In this document: piece by piece, positions 35,615-43,775 of the stretch | How the letters are laid out: each line of letters starts with the position of its first letter | Position numbering within the stretch: position 1 is the first letter of the stretch | Origin: Gordonia oryzae | Lineage (GTDB): Bacteria > Actinomycetota > Actinomycetes > Mycobacteriales > Mycobacteriaceae | DNA length: 64,000 nt | Reading direction: 5' to 3' | NCBI RefSeq assembly: GCF_003797185.1 | Contig: NZ_RKMH01000010.1 | Span: 62,001-126,000, forward strand | The notes under the pieces: model-generated | Databases searched by the model: none | Told to the model about the DNA's origin: nothing | The model's input: only the letters and a program-made list of their open reading frames with translations | Program-made: the position numbers and the translations under genes

Positions 35615-36019
35615 TCAGTCAAGCCGGCCCGAATCCGTCGGTACCCAGGTGCGCCCGTCGGCGGCCAGCCGGTGCGCCTCGTAGTCGCCGTCGGACCCGA
35701 TATGGGTGATGGTGTCGACGCGCCCGTCGTGATCGCGGTCGGTGTAGACGGTCATGCCGTCGGGGCCGGCGCGGGTCAACGAGTCGGCGACGCCGTCGGC
35801 GTCGGTATCGACGTCGGCTGGACCGAGATCCCAGATCCGACCGTCGTCGTACATCCACAGGTGGTCATCAGCGCCCGCGTCGGGCTCCTCACCGGGCAGC
35901 GGGGTGTCGGGAAGTCCAGCGAGATGGTCCGCGTCCTGGCTCTCCGCATCGCCATGCCATAACCCGGCCGCCGCGTCGTCGTCCGGGTCGCCACCCTCGC
36001 CCAGTACGAACGGTTCCAT
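35615..36019 (-). CDS. DUF6802 family acidic protein with Asp-rich calcium-like repeats
   Basis: 134 residues from ATG 36019; a GTG one codon earlier is possible. There is no signal peptide. The N-terminal half is acidic and the C-terminal half has repeats DVDTDADGVADSLTR, YTDRDHDGRVDTITHIG and GSDGDYEAHRLAADG. These resemble the Asp-loop of calcium-binding thrombospondin-type-3 or dockerin motifs and are diagnostic of DUF6802. The start overlaps the stop of the larger GTPase-like gene (TGATG), so it is the third gene of that operon. The family's role is unknown. Whether it binds calcium is inference from the DxDxDG spacing. Confidence 0.8.
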   Translation of the reverse strand: MEPFVLGEGGDPDDDAAAGLWHGDAESQDADHLAGLPDTPLPGEEPDAGADDHLWMYDDGRIWDLGPADVDTDADGVADSLTRAGPDGMTVYTDRDHDGRVDTITHIGSDGDYEAHRLAADGRTWVPTDSGRLD

Positions 36020-37566
36020 CACTGCTCACTCCTTGTGACCGCGGGCGCGGTGGTCGTGCCGGCCCGCACCTTTGTCCGCGTTATCTCGGCAAGCCGTGCC
36101 GCAACGGTGCGCCGCAACCCGGCCAACCGGGCCGACTCCGTCGCGGCCCCGGACAGTGGCCCGGCGCGTAAGCGGCGCAGGGACGCGTCGATATCGGCGA
36201 CGGCGGCGGCGACGTGGCGGACCCGTCGTTCATGATGCCGGGTGATCTGCCCGGCCAAACGCGATTCGGCCTCGGCGCTGCGTGAGGCGATGCGTTGTTC
36301 GAGCCGACCGCGAGCCTCGCTGAGGACCTCGGCCGAGAAGGACCGCAGATCGGTACGGCGCGCAGCCGCCCGGCGAATCCGGATCACCCAGAACGCCACA
36401 GCCACGCCGATCACCAACGTCAACGGCATCGAAATCCACTGCAGCGTGTGCACCGCCGTCATCGGCGAGACGATCAGGCGGCCGACGCCGACGCCGGTGG
36501 ACGCCCCGATGAGCACCATCAGCGCGTCCTCGGCGCCTCGACGACCGGTCGGCGGGGCACGACGCACCGCCGACACCGACTGCCCCGCCGGACCTGCTCC
36601 GCGACCCGGCTCGTCGCCGTCGACGCCGAGTAGCGCGGTGGCCCCGACGGCCTCGAGCCGGTCGTCGAGAACGGCGTCCACGCGGGCATTGACCTCTGCG
36701 ATCGCGGAGTCGAGCCAGGTCAGATGGGTCGCCAGCTCACCGGGAGCGGCGTGCGCACAACGACGGTTCGCCGCGGCGAGCAGCGTCCGGAACCCGGTCT
36801 GCGCGTCGGCGATCGTGGCCGTGCGGACCCCGGCGACGCCGGCCCGAACCGCGGCCAGCCGGTCGGTGCGCCCGCGGTCACGGGTGGCCACCAGAGTCCG
36901 GCGGCGACGCATCAGGTCGTCCGGGTCGGTGCGCGCAGCGGTGGCCGACGAGAGATGGTCGTCGCGGATACGCCGGTCCAGCGCCGTGACACACGCCGCG
37001 AGCCTGGCCTGCTCGACACGTTGCTCGATCGGTCGTATCAGACCCTCGCGCATCCAGGCCACCAGGTCGGTCAGGCCGGACTCCTCGACCGCGCCCGCCA
37101 GCCCAGCCGCCGCCGATACCGCGAATACCGGCAGTTCCTCGGCGGGATCGAGTACGGCGCGCTGAGCGCGCAGCCGTCGCGGCCATTCCCAGAATGCGTC
37201 GATTCCGGTGCACACCAAGGCGACCGTGCCCACCTCGGTCCGCAACCGCACGAACAGCTCGACCTCGTCGGCCTCGAGGTCGGAGGACGGATCCAGCACC
37301 ATCAGGCCCGCGCCAATCCCACCGGTTCCCATTCCGGAACCCCTCGCCGACATCGGTAGGTCGGGGGCGACCGCCGCGCAGGCCGCCAGCAGATCCTCGA
37401 CGGACGCACCCACCGCCCCGGCCACCACGATCCGAGCACCGGGCACCGGCATGCTCGTCGCATCGAAACCGGTCGCCCGCCACACCTGGTGGTAGATCCC
37501 TTCTGGGTAGATCCCGTCTGGGTTGGTTCCTTCTGGGTTGACCCGCAGCGCAGCGGTGGCGTTCAC
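36019..37566 (-). CDS. Dynamin-like/degenerate GTPase membrane protein, second of a pair
   Basis: 515 residues from GTG 37566, which overlaps the stop of the upstream gene (GTGA). After a 15-base-repeat leader (NPEGTNPDGIYPEGIYHQ) comes a GTPase-like fold. A strand and turn occupy the G1 place (RIVVAGAVGASVEDLL, at 46-60) with no GKS/T. VALVCTGID stands in for the NKxD element at 115-123, and VFAVSAAAG for the SAK element. A long helical, Arg/Glu-rich region follows, then two membrane segments near 376-425 (LMVLIGASTGVGVGRLIV and PLTLVIGVAVAFWVI) and a coiled C-terminal region. The order GTPase-like domain, helical stalk, membrane segments, stalk is that of bacterial dynamin-like proteins of the IniA/DynA kind. 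It lacks visible nucleotide-binding residues, so a structural partner role is likely. Confidence 0.72.
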   Translation of the reverse strand: MNATAALRVNPEGTNPDGIYPEGIYHQVWRATGFDATSMPVPGARIVVAGAVGASVEDLLAACAAVAPDLPMSARGSGMGTGGIGAGLMVLDPSSDLEADEVELFVRLRTEVGTVALVCTGIDAFWEWPRRLRAQRAVLDPAEELPVFAVSAAAGLAGAVEESGLTDLVAWMREGLIRPIEQRVEQARLAACVTALDRRIRDDHLSSATAARTDPDDLMRRRRTLVATRDRGRTDRLAAVRAGVAGVRTATIADAQTGFRTLLAAANRRCAHAAPGELATHLTWLDSAIAEVNARVDAVLDDRLEAVGATALLGVDGDEPGRGAGPAGQSVSAVRRAPPTGRRGAEDALMVLIGASTGVGVGRLIVSPMTAVHTLQWISMPLTLVIGVAVAFWVIRIRRAAARRTDLRSFSAEVLSEARGRLEQRIASRSAEAESRLAGQITRHHERRVRHVAAAVADIDASLRRLRAGPLSGAATESARLAGLRRTVAARLAEITRTKVRAGTTTAPAVTRSEQ

Positions 37567-38405
37567 CGCACCACCTCCGGCATGCGCAACAACTGCTCGA
37601 TCCCCTCGCGTGCAATGCCTGCAACCGCCCGACCCTCCAGGCGATCGCGAACCAGGCACTCCCGACGCGCACGGACCTCGCCGACCCGCGCGGCGACCGT
37701 TGGGACGATCGCCTCGATGCCACTGAGCCGGTGCAATGCCGCATTGAGACCGTCGACATCAGCCACCACACCCGCACCCAACAGGTCCAGAGCGGTCTCG
37801 ATACCGAACCGGTCGAGGCGCCGGAGCAGTCCACGTCGCAGGGTGCGTTCGCGTCCGCCGGGATCGCCCATGAGGAAGTGCCCGGCCATCGACGGCATCT
37901 GCTCGTCGCGGGCGACGAGGTCGGCGAGAAAGATCCATTCCGCCTCGGTGACATCGGCGCAGGCGAGAAGCGCCGAGACGGCGGTGACCGGTCGGCGCAG
38001 TGTCCGGGCGGCATCGGCCGCTGCGTGCGCGGCGTCGCGCGGATCGGGGTGGGTGTCGGCCTTGCCGAGGACGACGATCGTGCGCTCGGCGGGCAACGAC
38101 GCCAGGATCTCGTGGTCGGCGGGGCGTACCTCGGACACGATCACGTGCACCCAGAGGTCGGCGCCGTCGATCGCGTCGGGGTCCTCGCCTGGGCCGAGCG
38201 CGCCGACTCGCAATCGCTCCCGCACCGCCCGCGTCATGGTGTCGCGACCGGTGCCCGGCCGGCCGGTGACCGCGATCGTCAGGAGGCGCCGGTGATGGCG
38301 CGCCGCCGCCAACACCTCGGCGCGCACCACGGCGGGCAAGGCGTCACACACCGTCGACGGAGCGCCCTCGAGCACACGCGCCAGCTCACCACGTCGGTCG
38401 GTCAT
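37563..38405 (-). CDS. P-loop GTPase-like protein with Arg in place of the Walker Lys, first of a pair
   Basis: 280 residues, cytoplasmic. The Era/dynamin-type GTPase layout is visible: G1 as AVTGRPGTGRDT at 45-56, where the invariant Lys is Arg54 and the Ser/Thr follows after Asp; ADLWVHVI after a G3-like strand; G4 as VLGKAD at 112-117; and G5 as AVSA at 142-145. The C-terminal 90 residues are helical. The change in G1 should weaken or abolish normal GTP hydrolysis. The gene starts the operon with the second GTPase-like gene (4-base overlap) and the DUF6802 gene. In M. tuberculosis, Rv0209-Rv0210 occupy this position between trmB and pckA and are probable relatives from context. It is divergent from trmB. 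Confidence 0.75.
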   Translation of the reverse strand: MTDRRGELARVLEGAPSTVCDALPAVVRAEVLAAARHHRRLLTIAVTGRPGTGRDTMTRAVRERLRVGALGPGEDPDAIDGADLWVHVIVSEVRPADHEILASLPAERTIVVLGKADTHPDPRDAAHAAADAARTLRRPVTAVSALLACADVTEAEWIFLADLVARDEQMPSMAGHFLMGDPGGRERTLRRGLLRRLDRFGIETALDLLGAGVVADVDGLNAALHRLSGIEAIVPTVAARVGEVRARRECLVRDRLEGRAVAGIAREGIEQLLRMPEVVR

Positions 38406-38532
38406 TTACCTCTCCCCCACATCTCCCCTGGTCTGGCAGCCTAACCCGGACAAGCCCGACGTGCGGCACAGAAATGCACAGGCCCAGGGTGTCGAGGATG
38501 ACCTCTCCACGGCGATAGGACACGATGGACCG

Positions 38533-39357
38533 GTGAACACCGACCGACCGGCGCCGCGCGCCACCGACCTCTGCGGCCGTGAGCAGGATGAATCCATCCG
38601 GGACCAGCCCGCCGATCGGTCGCGGCTGTACCCGCGGGTGACGAGCTTCCGGTTCCGGCGCGGCACCTTGACGCCCAACCAGCAGCGCACGTGGGAGACC
38701 CTGTGGCCCCGACTGGGCCGCGATCTGGCCACCGGTGTCGATCAGACCCCGGAGCCGCCGATGGACATGGCCGCCGCGTTCGGCCGGGACGCGCCGCGCG
38801 TCCTCGAGGTCGGCAGCGGTACCGGGATCTCGACAGCGGCGATGGCGCAGACCGAACCCGACATCGATGTCGTTGCCGTCGAGGTCTACCAACCGGGACT
38901 CGCGCAGCTCCTCGGCCTGATCGATCGGGGCGGTCTCACCAATATCCGGATGATCCGCGGGGACGCACTGGTGGTACTGCGAGAACTGATCGCGCCACGC
39001 AGTCTCACCGGCATCCGGGTCTTCTTTCCCGACCCATGGCCCAAATCCCGCCACCATAAGCGCCGTTTCATCCAGCGCGGCACCGTCGAGTTGATGGCCG
39101 ATCGCCTCGTCGACGGCGGGATTGTGCACATCGCTACCGACCACGCCGACTACGCCGAATGGATCGCCGAGATCCTGGCCACCCAGAACCCGGCCGCGCC
39201 GCACGTGGTGCCGGCGACCCGCCCAACACCCATCTCGCTGAGCCGTCCGACCACGAAGTTCGAGGGACGCGCCGAACGCGAGGGACGCGACGTCAACGAG
39301 TTCGTCTACGTCAAGCCGCCGCAGGACCCACCCGCCAGGCCCGAGGAGAATCGATGA
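38533..39357 (+). CDS. trmB: tRNA (guanine-N7-)-methyltransferase TrmB
   Basis: 274 residues from GTG 38533; the frame is open to 38461 but M. tuberculosis TrmB is about 263 residues. TrmB methylates N7 of G46 in the tRNA variable loop using SAM. Motifs are complete: SRLYPRVTSFRFRRG opening, SAM motif EVGSGTG at 92-98, RMIRGDA, and the family-defining FPDPWPK at 165-171 followed by RHHKRRF. The C-terminus TKFEGRAEREGRDVNEFVY includes the conserved TxFE element. The stop overlaps the NYN-domain gene start (ATGA), and mmpL3 follows, reproducing the Rv0208c-Rv0207c-Rv0206c order. The N-terminal 35 residues are disordered and lineage-specific. Confidence 0.94.
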   Translation: MNTDRPAPRATDLCGREQDESIRDQPADRSRLYPRVTSFRFRRGTLTPNQQRTWETLWPRLGRDLATGVDQTPEPPMDMAAAFGRDAPRVLEVGSGTGISTAAMAQTEPDIDVVAVEVYQPGLAQLLGLIDRGGLTNIRMIRGDALVVLRELIAPRSLTGIRVFFPDPWPKSRHHKRRFIQRGTVELMADRLVDGGIVHIATDHADYAEWIAEILATQNPAAPHVVPATRPTPISLSRPTTKFEGRAEREGRDVNEFVYVKPPQDPPARPEENR

Positions 39358-40079
39358 ACGACGCCGCACCGACCCCACCCGGCGGCCGATTCGCCGACAC
39401 GATCGCCGGCCAGAGCGGTGCCCCGCGCATGCTCCTGGTGTGGGATGCACCGAACATGGACATGGGTCTCGGCGCGATCCTCGGCGGTCGGCCGACCGCG
39501 GCGCACCGCCCGCGTTTCGACGCTCTTGGACGGTGGATGCTGACCCGCACGGCCGATCTGTCCGGGCGACGCGCGGCCGGCGACGTGGAACTCGACACAG
39601 CCTCCGACGGCTCGGCGGCCGGGCATCCAGTGGAACCAGAAGCGACTGTGTTCACCAACATCGTGCCTGGTAGCGCGGATGTGGTTCGGCCGTGGGTGGA
39701 GGCCTTGCGCAACGTCGGGTACGCCGTCTTCGCCAAGCCCAAGATGTCCGAGGACAGCGATGTCGACTCCGACATGCTCGACCATATCGAGTTGCGCAGG
39801 CACACTGTGGGGTTAGCCGGACTGATCGTGGCGTCTGCCGACGGGCAGGCGTTCCGGGAGCCACTGTTGGAGATCGTCGCCGACGGTGTCCCGGTCACCG
39901 TGATCGGGTTCCGCGAACATGCCAGCTGGGCGTTGACGACCGACGAACTCGAGTTCGTCGATCTCGAAGACATCCCCGGTGTATTCCGTGAACCGTTACC
40001 GCGTATCGGCCTGGACTCGCTGCCCGACGAGGGCGCGTGGCTGGCGCCGTTCCGGCCGCTGTCGGCGCTTCTGCGGTGA
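39354..40079 (+). CDS. NYN-domain (PIN-like nuclease fold) protein, Rv0207c-like
   Basis: 241 residues, starting at the ATG overlapping the trmB stop. The NYN/PIN-like fold is supported by an acidic triad in order: LVWDAPNMDM (Asp31), SDVDSDMLDHIE (Asp138-Asp140) and VASADGQAF (Asp163). These positions bind metal and cleave RNA in this superfamily; whether this protein cleaves RNA is not known. The spacing and length match Rv0207c, which is always found between trmB and mmpL3 in mycobacteria. It is translationally coupled to trmB, so a tRNA or RNA-processing role is more natural than a lipid one, despite the mmpL3 neighbour. It is cytoplasmic, with no membrane segment. Confidence 0.87.
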   Translation: MNDAAPTPPGGRFADTIAGQSGAPRMLLVWDAPNMDMGLGAILGGRPTAAHRPRFDALGRWMLTRTADLSGRRAAGDVELDTASDGSAAGHPVEPEATVFTNIVPGSADVVRPWVEALRNVGYAVFAKPKMSEDSDVDSDMLDHIELRRHTVGLAGLIVASADGQAFREPLLEIVADGVPVTVIGFREHASWALTTDELEFVDLEDIPGVFREPLPRIGLDSLPDEGAWLAPFRPLSALLR

Positions 40080-40196
40080 GCCGAGTGGCACAACCGCAGT
40101 AACGAGGCGTCGGGAGCCTCACGCGAGCAGTACCTCAGGGAGAGCTCAGGAGGCGCTGCGACAATATCTTCCCCGGACTTTCAGAAAGGACTCGGC

Positions 40197-43100
40197 GTGT
40201 TCGGAGCCATCGGCACATTCGTCTATCGGATGCGCTTCGCCGTCATCGCCGTCCTGGTGGTGTTGATGGGCGGACTGGGGCTCTACGGCCTCGGACTCAG
40301 CAAACATCTCAGCCAGAGCGGGTGGTTCGATCCGACGTCACAGTCGTCGAAGGGTTCGGTCGTCGCCGACACCGCCCTCGGCCGCGATCACCGCTCCGAC
40401 GTCATCCTGCTGATCACCGCCCCGCCCGGCACCAAGGTGACCGACCCGCAGGTCAGCACGAAGGTCGAGAAATTCGTCGACGACCTGCTGACCAAGTATC
40501 CGACGGTCGTGCAGCGCGCCTACAACGGCGACACCTCCACTCCGGAGGGCGAACAGCTGGCGCTGCGGAACAACCAGCAGATCATTGACCCGTTCTTCAC
40601 CCCGACCGATGCCGCGGGCAAGGCTGCTCAGAACATCGTCCGATCCCGCACGATCACCCCTGATCAGCAGCGGGCATTCATCAGTATCGGTGTCGCCGGC
40701 AACGACGACACCACGGTGCTCAACAACTTCAAGACGATCGAACCGTTCTTCGGCAACATCGCGCAGCGCTACGACCTACCGGCGGGCACCTCGTTCCAGC
40801 TCGCCGGCCTGCAGCCCGTCGCAGGAGCCATGGCCCGCGGCATGGACGCCGACATCCACCGCGCCGAGATCATCGCCCTGCCGCTGGTTGCGCTGATGCT
40901 GTTCTTCATCTTCGGCGGTGTCATCGCCGCCTGTCTGCCGGTCTTCATCGGCGGTCTGACGATCGCCGGCTCGCTGGGCATCATGAACGCGATCGCCCAG
41001 ATCACCGAACTGAACATCTTCGCCCAATCGGTGGTCACCCTGATCGGTCTGGGTATCGCCATCGACTACGGGCTGTTCATCGTCAGCCGGTTCCGAGAAG
41101 AACTCGCTGAAGGATATTCGACGAAAGCCGCGGTACGAAGAACCGTGATGACCGCCGGTCAGACGGTGGTGTTCTCGGCGACGATCATCGTCGCGGCTAT
41201 TGCATGTCTGCTGATCATGCCGCAGGGCTTCCTCAAGTCGGTGGCCTACGGTGCGATCGCGTCGGTGTCGCTGGCGGCGATCCTCTCGATCACCGTGCTG
41301 CCCGCGCTCCTGGGCATTCTCGGGCCGCGCGTCGACGCGTTCTCGCTGCGCTGGATGCTCTCCTACACCCTGTTCCCGATCGTGCGGACGTTCTCCCCGT
41401 CGGGCGCCGATAGGCTCGACCACCGCGTCGCCGACCTCACCGGCCGCACCAAGTCGCGGGAAGAAGTCGAGAACGGATTCTGGGGTCGGCTTTCGGGCTG
41501 GGTGATGAAGCATCCGGTGGCCACCGCGGTTCCCACCGTGCTGTTGCTACTGGTGCTGACGATCCCGTTCGGTGGCATCAAGTTCGGCGGCATCAGCGAG
41601 CAGTACCTGCCGCCGGACAATCCGAGCCGGGCCGCGCAGGAGTCGTTCGACAAGTACTTCCCGACCGAACGCACCGAGGACATCAAGCTCGTCATCATGT
41701 ACGACGAGAACAATTCGTCGGCGGGTAATGCGATCTCGCAGATCGCCGACGAGGCGAACAAGGTTCCCGGCTTCACGAAGAAGTTCAGCTCCTCCGCCGA
41801 TGACGGCGCACTGACCGGCAACTACGGCTCGTCGGGACTGCAGGTACTGCAGATGTCGGCGGGTCTGGTGAACCGCGACACCGCAGGTGAGGCGATCAAG
41901 GATCTCCGCAAGATCGCGGTGCCCAGCGATATGCGCATGTGGGTGGCCGGCACGCCGACGCTCACGCAGGACTCCATTGATGCCCTGCTGCAACGACTTC
42001 CCTTGATGGCCTTGATGCTCGTGCTGATCACCGGACTGCTGATGTTCCTGGCGTTCGGGTCGGTGGTGTTGCCGATCAAGGCGGCGTTGATGTCGGTACT
42101 GGGTCTCGGCGCCACGCTGGGCATCCTGACGTGGATCTTCGTTGACGGACATGGTGCCAGCATCGCCAACTTTACTCCCGGCCCGCTGTTCGCCGCGGTG
42201 CTGGTATTGATCATCGCCATCGTGTTCGGCCTATCCACGGACTACGAGATATTCCTGTTGTCCCGCATGGTCGAAGCGAGACAGCGCGGGGCGTCGACCA
42301 CCGAGGCGATCCGCGTCGGCACGGCGCTGACCGGTCGCATCATCACTGCGGCCGCCGCTATTCTCGTGGTGGTGACCGGCGCGTTCGGCCTGTCCGAGAT
42401 CGTGATGATGAAGTACATCGCCTACGGCATGATCGCCGCACTCATCTTGGACGCCACCATCATTCGCATGCTGTTGGTGCCGTCGGTGATGAAGCTGCTC
42501 GGCGACGACTGCTGGTGGGCACCGCGGTGGATGCGCACGCTGCAGCGAAAGATCGGCCTGGGCGAGACCATTCTCGACGAGGAACCCGACGACATGCGTC
42601 CAGACGCCGTCGGACCACGCGCAATCAGTGCGGGCACACTGGTCTCGGAGGTCCCGACATCGGTGATGGCCGCAGCGCCGTCAGCGGCGGGTACGCGACG
42701 CCGCGCCGGTCGGGCCACCCCGCATACGGTGGAATCGGGCGGACCACGCAGGCCCGCCGCACCCGCATCGGCCGTAACCCCTTCGACGTCGAATCAGGGC
42801 CAGCCGCAACGGGTTCCGGCGCAGAAGGTTCCGGCGCAGAAGGTTCCGGCGCAGAAGGTTCCGGCGCAGAAGGTTCCGGCGCAGAAGGCGACCGCACGGC
42901 GCGGTCCGTCTGCACCTCCGTCGGGTGAGATGCCGGCGCCGCGCGTGACGACCGGCCCCCGTCCGGCGGTACCTCGGCCGGCGGCCTCGGCGCCCATCGA
43001 CGCACCGTCGGCCCCGCCGCGGCGCTACTCGCCGAGCACACAGGACAGCCCCGATACCGGCGGGTGGAGCCTCGGCGAGGGCGGCATCCGGCTCAGTGCG

Positions 43101-43775
43101 CCCGGCCCTGTCGCAGGCGCTGCGGAATCACCCGGCGCACCACACACTTCGGGCGCACCACACACTTCGGGCTCAGCACGGCCGCAACCGGCGGGTACGC
43201 CACGCCCCCGAACGGCCCCTCCGGCGACAGGCCGACCCCAGCGCGACACTGCATCCCAGCCGGGCCGCCGTGCACGTCCCGACCTGACCAGCCGACCACC
43301 GACACCGCCGACGGGACCTCCACCTGGCAGTGCGAGCGGGCCACAACCAGGACCGGGATCACCGCTGTCGCGTCGGCCCGAGCTCGACCAGACCGGCCGG
43401 CGTCCGCTGGCCGCATCGTTGAGCCCGGAGGAACGCTCTCGACGCAGTCGCCCGGCCCCCGCCGGGGCACGTCCCGACCACCTCTCCCCCATGGATCGTG
43501 GTCTGTCGCAGGGATCGTCGCGGCTGGTGCCGCCGCGCGCCGTCGGCGATCCGACCCCGAATTCGACCGCCACGGCCGACGACCCCGATCACGCCGGACC
43601 AGGTCGCGCCGGATCTGATCGTGCGGGCGCGCCGTACACCGACGACTCGCGAGCCGCCGCGCCGGGCAGTGACCGGACGACATCGGATCGTCATGCCCGC
43701 GGCACCGAGGACGACGATCGGATCAGCGTGCACGAGCTGCTGCGCCGCAGCCGCAGCGACCAGACGGGCGACTAA
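40197..43775 (+). CDS. mmpL3: Trehalose monomycolate exporter MmpL3, with a long repeat-bearing tail
   Basis: 1192 residues from GTG 40197, which has an AGAAAGGA ribosome site. RND-type proton-driven flippase that exports trehalose monomycolate for the mycolate outer membrane; essential in mycobacteria. Twelve membrane segments and two outside porter domains are visible. The proton-relay Asp-Tyr pairs are Asp290-Tyr291 (GIAIDYGLF) and Asp682-Tyr683 (GLSTDYEIF), equivalent to Asp256-Tyr257 and Asp645-Tyr646 of M. tuberculosis MmpL3. The membrane part ends near residue 780. A ~410-residue Pro/Ala/Arg-rich cytoplasmic tail follows, about twice that of M. tuberculosis (944 residues in total), with five VPAQK repeats. 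The order trmB-NYN-mmpL3 is conserved. The last 4 bases overlap the converging AI-2E gene. Confidence 0.95.
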   Translation: MFGAIGTFVYRMRFAVIAVLVVLMGGLGLYGLGLSKHLSQSGWFDPTSQSSKGSVVADTALGRDHRSDVILLITAPPGTKVTDPQVSTKVEKFVDDLLTKYPTVVQRAYNGDTSTPEGEQLALRNNQQIIDPFFTPTDAAGKAAQNIVRSRTITPDQQRAFISIGVAGNDDTTVLNNFKTIEPFFGNIAQRYDLPAGTSFQLAGLQPVAGAMARGMDADIHRAEIIALPLVALMLFFIFGGVIAACLPVFIGGLTIAGSLGIMNAIAQITELNIFAQSVVTLIGLGIAIDYGLFIVSRFREELAEGYSTKAAVRRTVMTAGQTVVFSATIIVAAIACLLIMPQGFLKSVAYGAIASVSLAAILSITVLPALLGILGPRVDAFSLRWMLSYTLFPIVRTFSPSGADRLDHRVADLTGRTKSREEVENGFWGRLSGWVMKHPVATAVPTVLLLLVLTIPFGGIKFGGISEQYLPPDNPSRAAQESFDKYFPTERTEDIKLVIMYDENNSSAGNAISQIADEANKVPGFTKKFSSSADDGALTGNYGSSGLQVLQMSAGLVNRDTAGEAIKDLRKIAVPSDMRMWVAGTPTLTQDSIDALLQRLPLMALMLVLITGLLMFLAFGSVVLPIKAALMSVLGLGATLGILTWIFVDGHGASIANFTPGPLFAAVLVLIIAIVFGLSTDYEIFLLSRMVEARQRGASTTEAIRVGTALTGRIITAAAAILVVVTGAFGLSEIVMMKYIAYGMIAALILDATIIRMLLVPSVMKLLGDDCWWAPRWMRTLQRKIGLGETILDEEPDDMRPDAVGPRAISAGTLVSEVPTSVMAAAPSAAGTRRRAGRATPHTVESGGPRRPAAPASAVTPSTSNQGQPQRVPAQKVPAQKVPAQKVPAQKVPAQKATARRGPSAPPSGEMPAPRVTTGPRPAVPRPAASAPIDAPSAPPRRYSPSTQDSPDTGGWSLGEGGIRLSAPGPVAGAAESPGAPHTSGAPHTSGSARPQPAGTPRPRTAPPATGRPQRDTASQPGRRARPDLTSRPPTPPTGPPPGSASGPQPGPGSPLSRRPELDQTGRRPLAASLSPEERSRRSRPAPAGARPDHLSPMDRGLSQGSSRLVPPRAVGDPTPNSTATADDPDHAGPGRAGSDRAGAPYTDDSRAAAPGSDRTTSDRHARGTEDDDRISVHELLRRSRSDQTGD
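42812..42886. repeat. Five perfect 15-bp tandem repeats in the mmpL3 tail
   Basis: Five identical copies of GGTTCCGGCGCAGAA encode VPAQK-type units in the cytoplasmic tail of MmpL3. A further doubled 18-base unit, giving GAPHTS twice, lies near 43135-43170. Confidence 0.96.
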
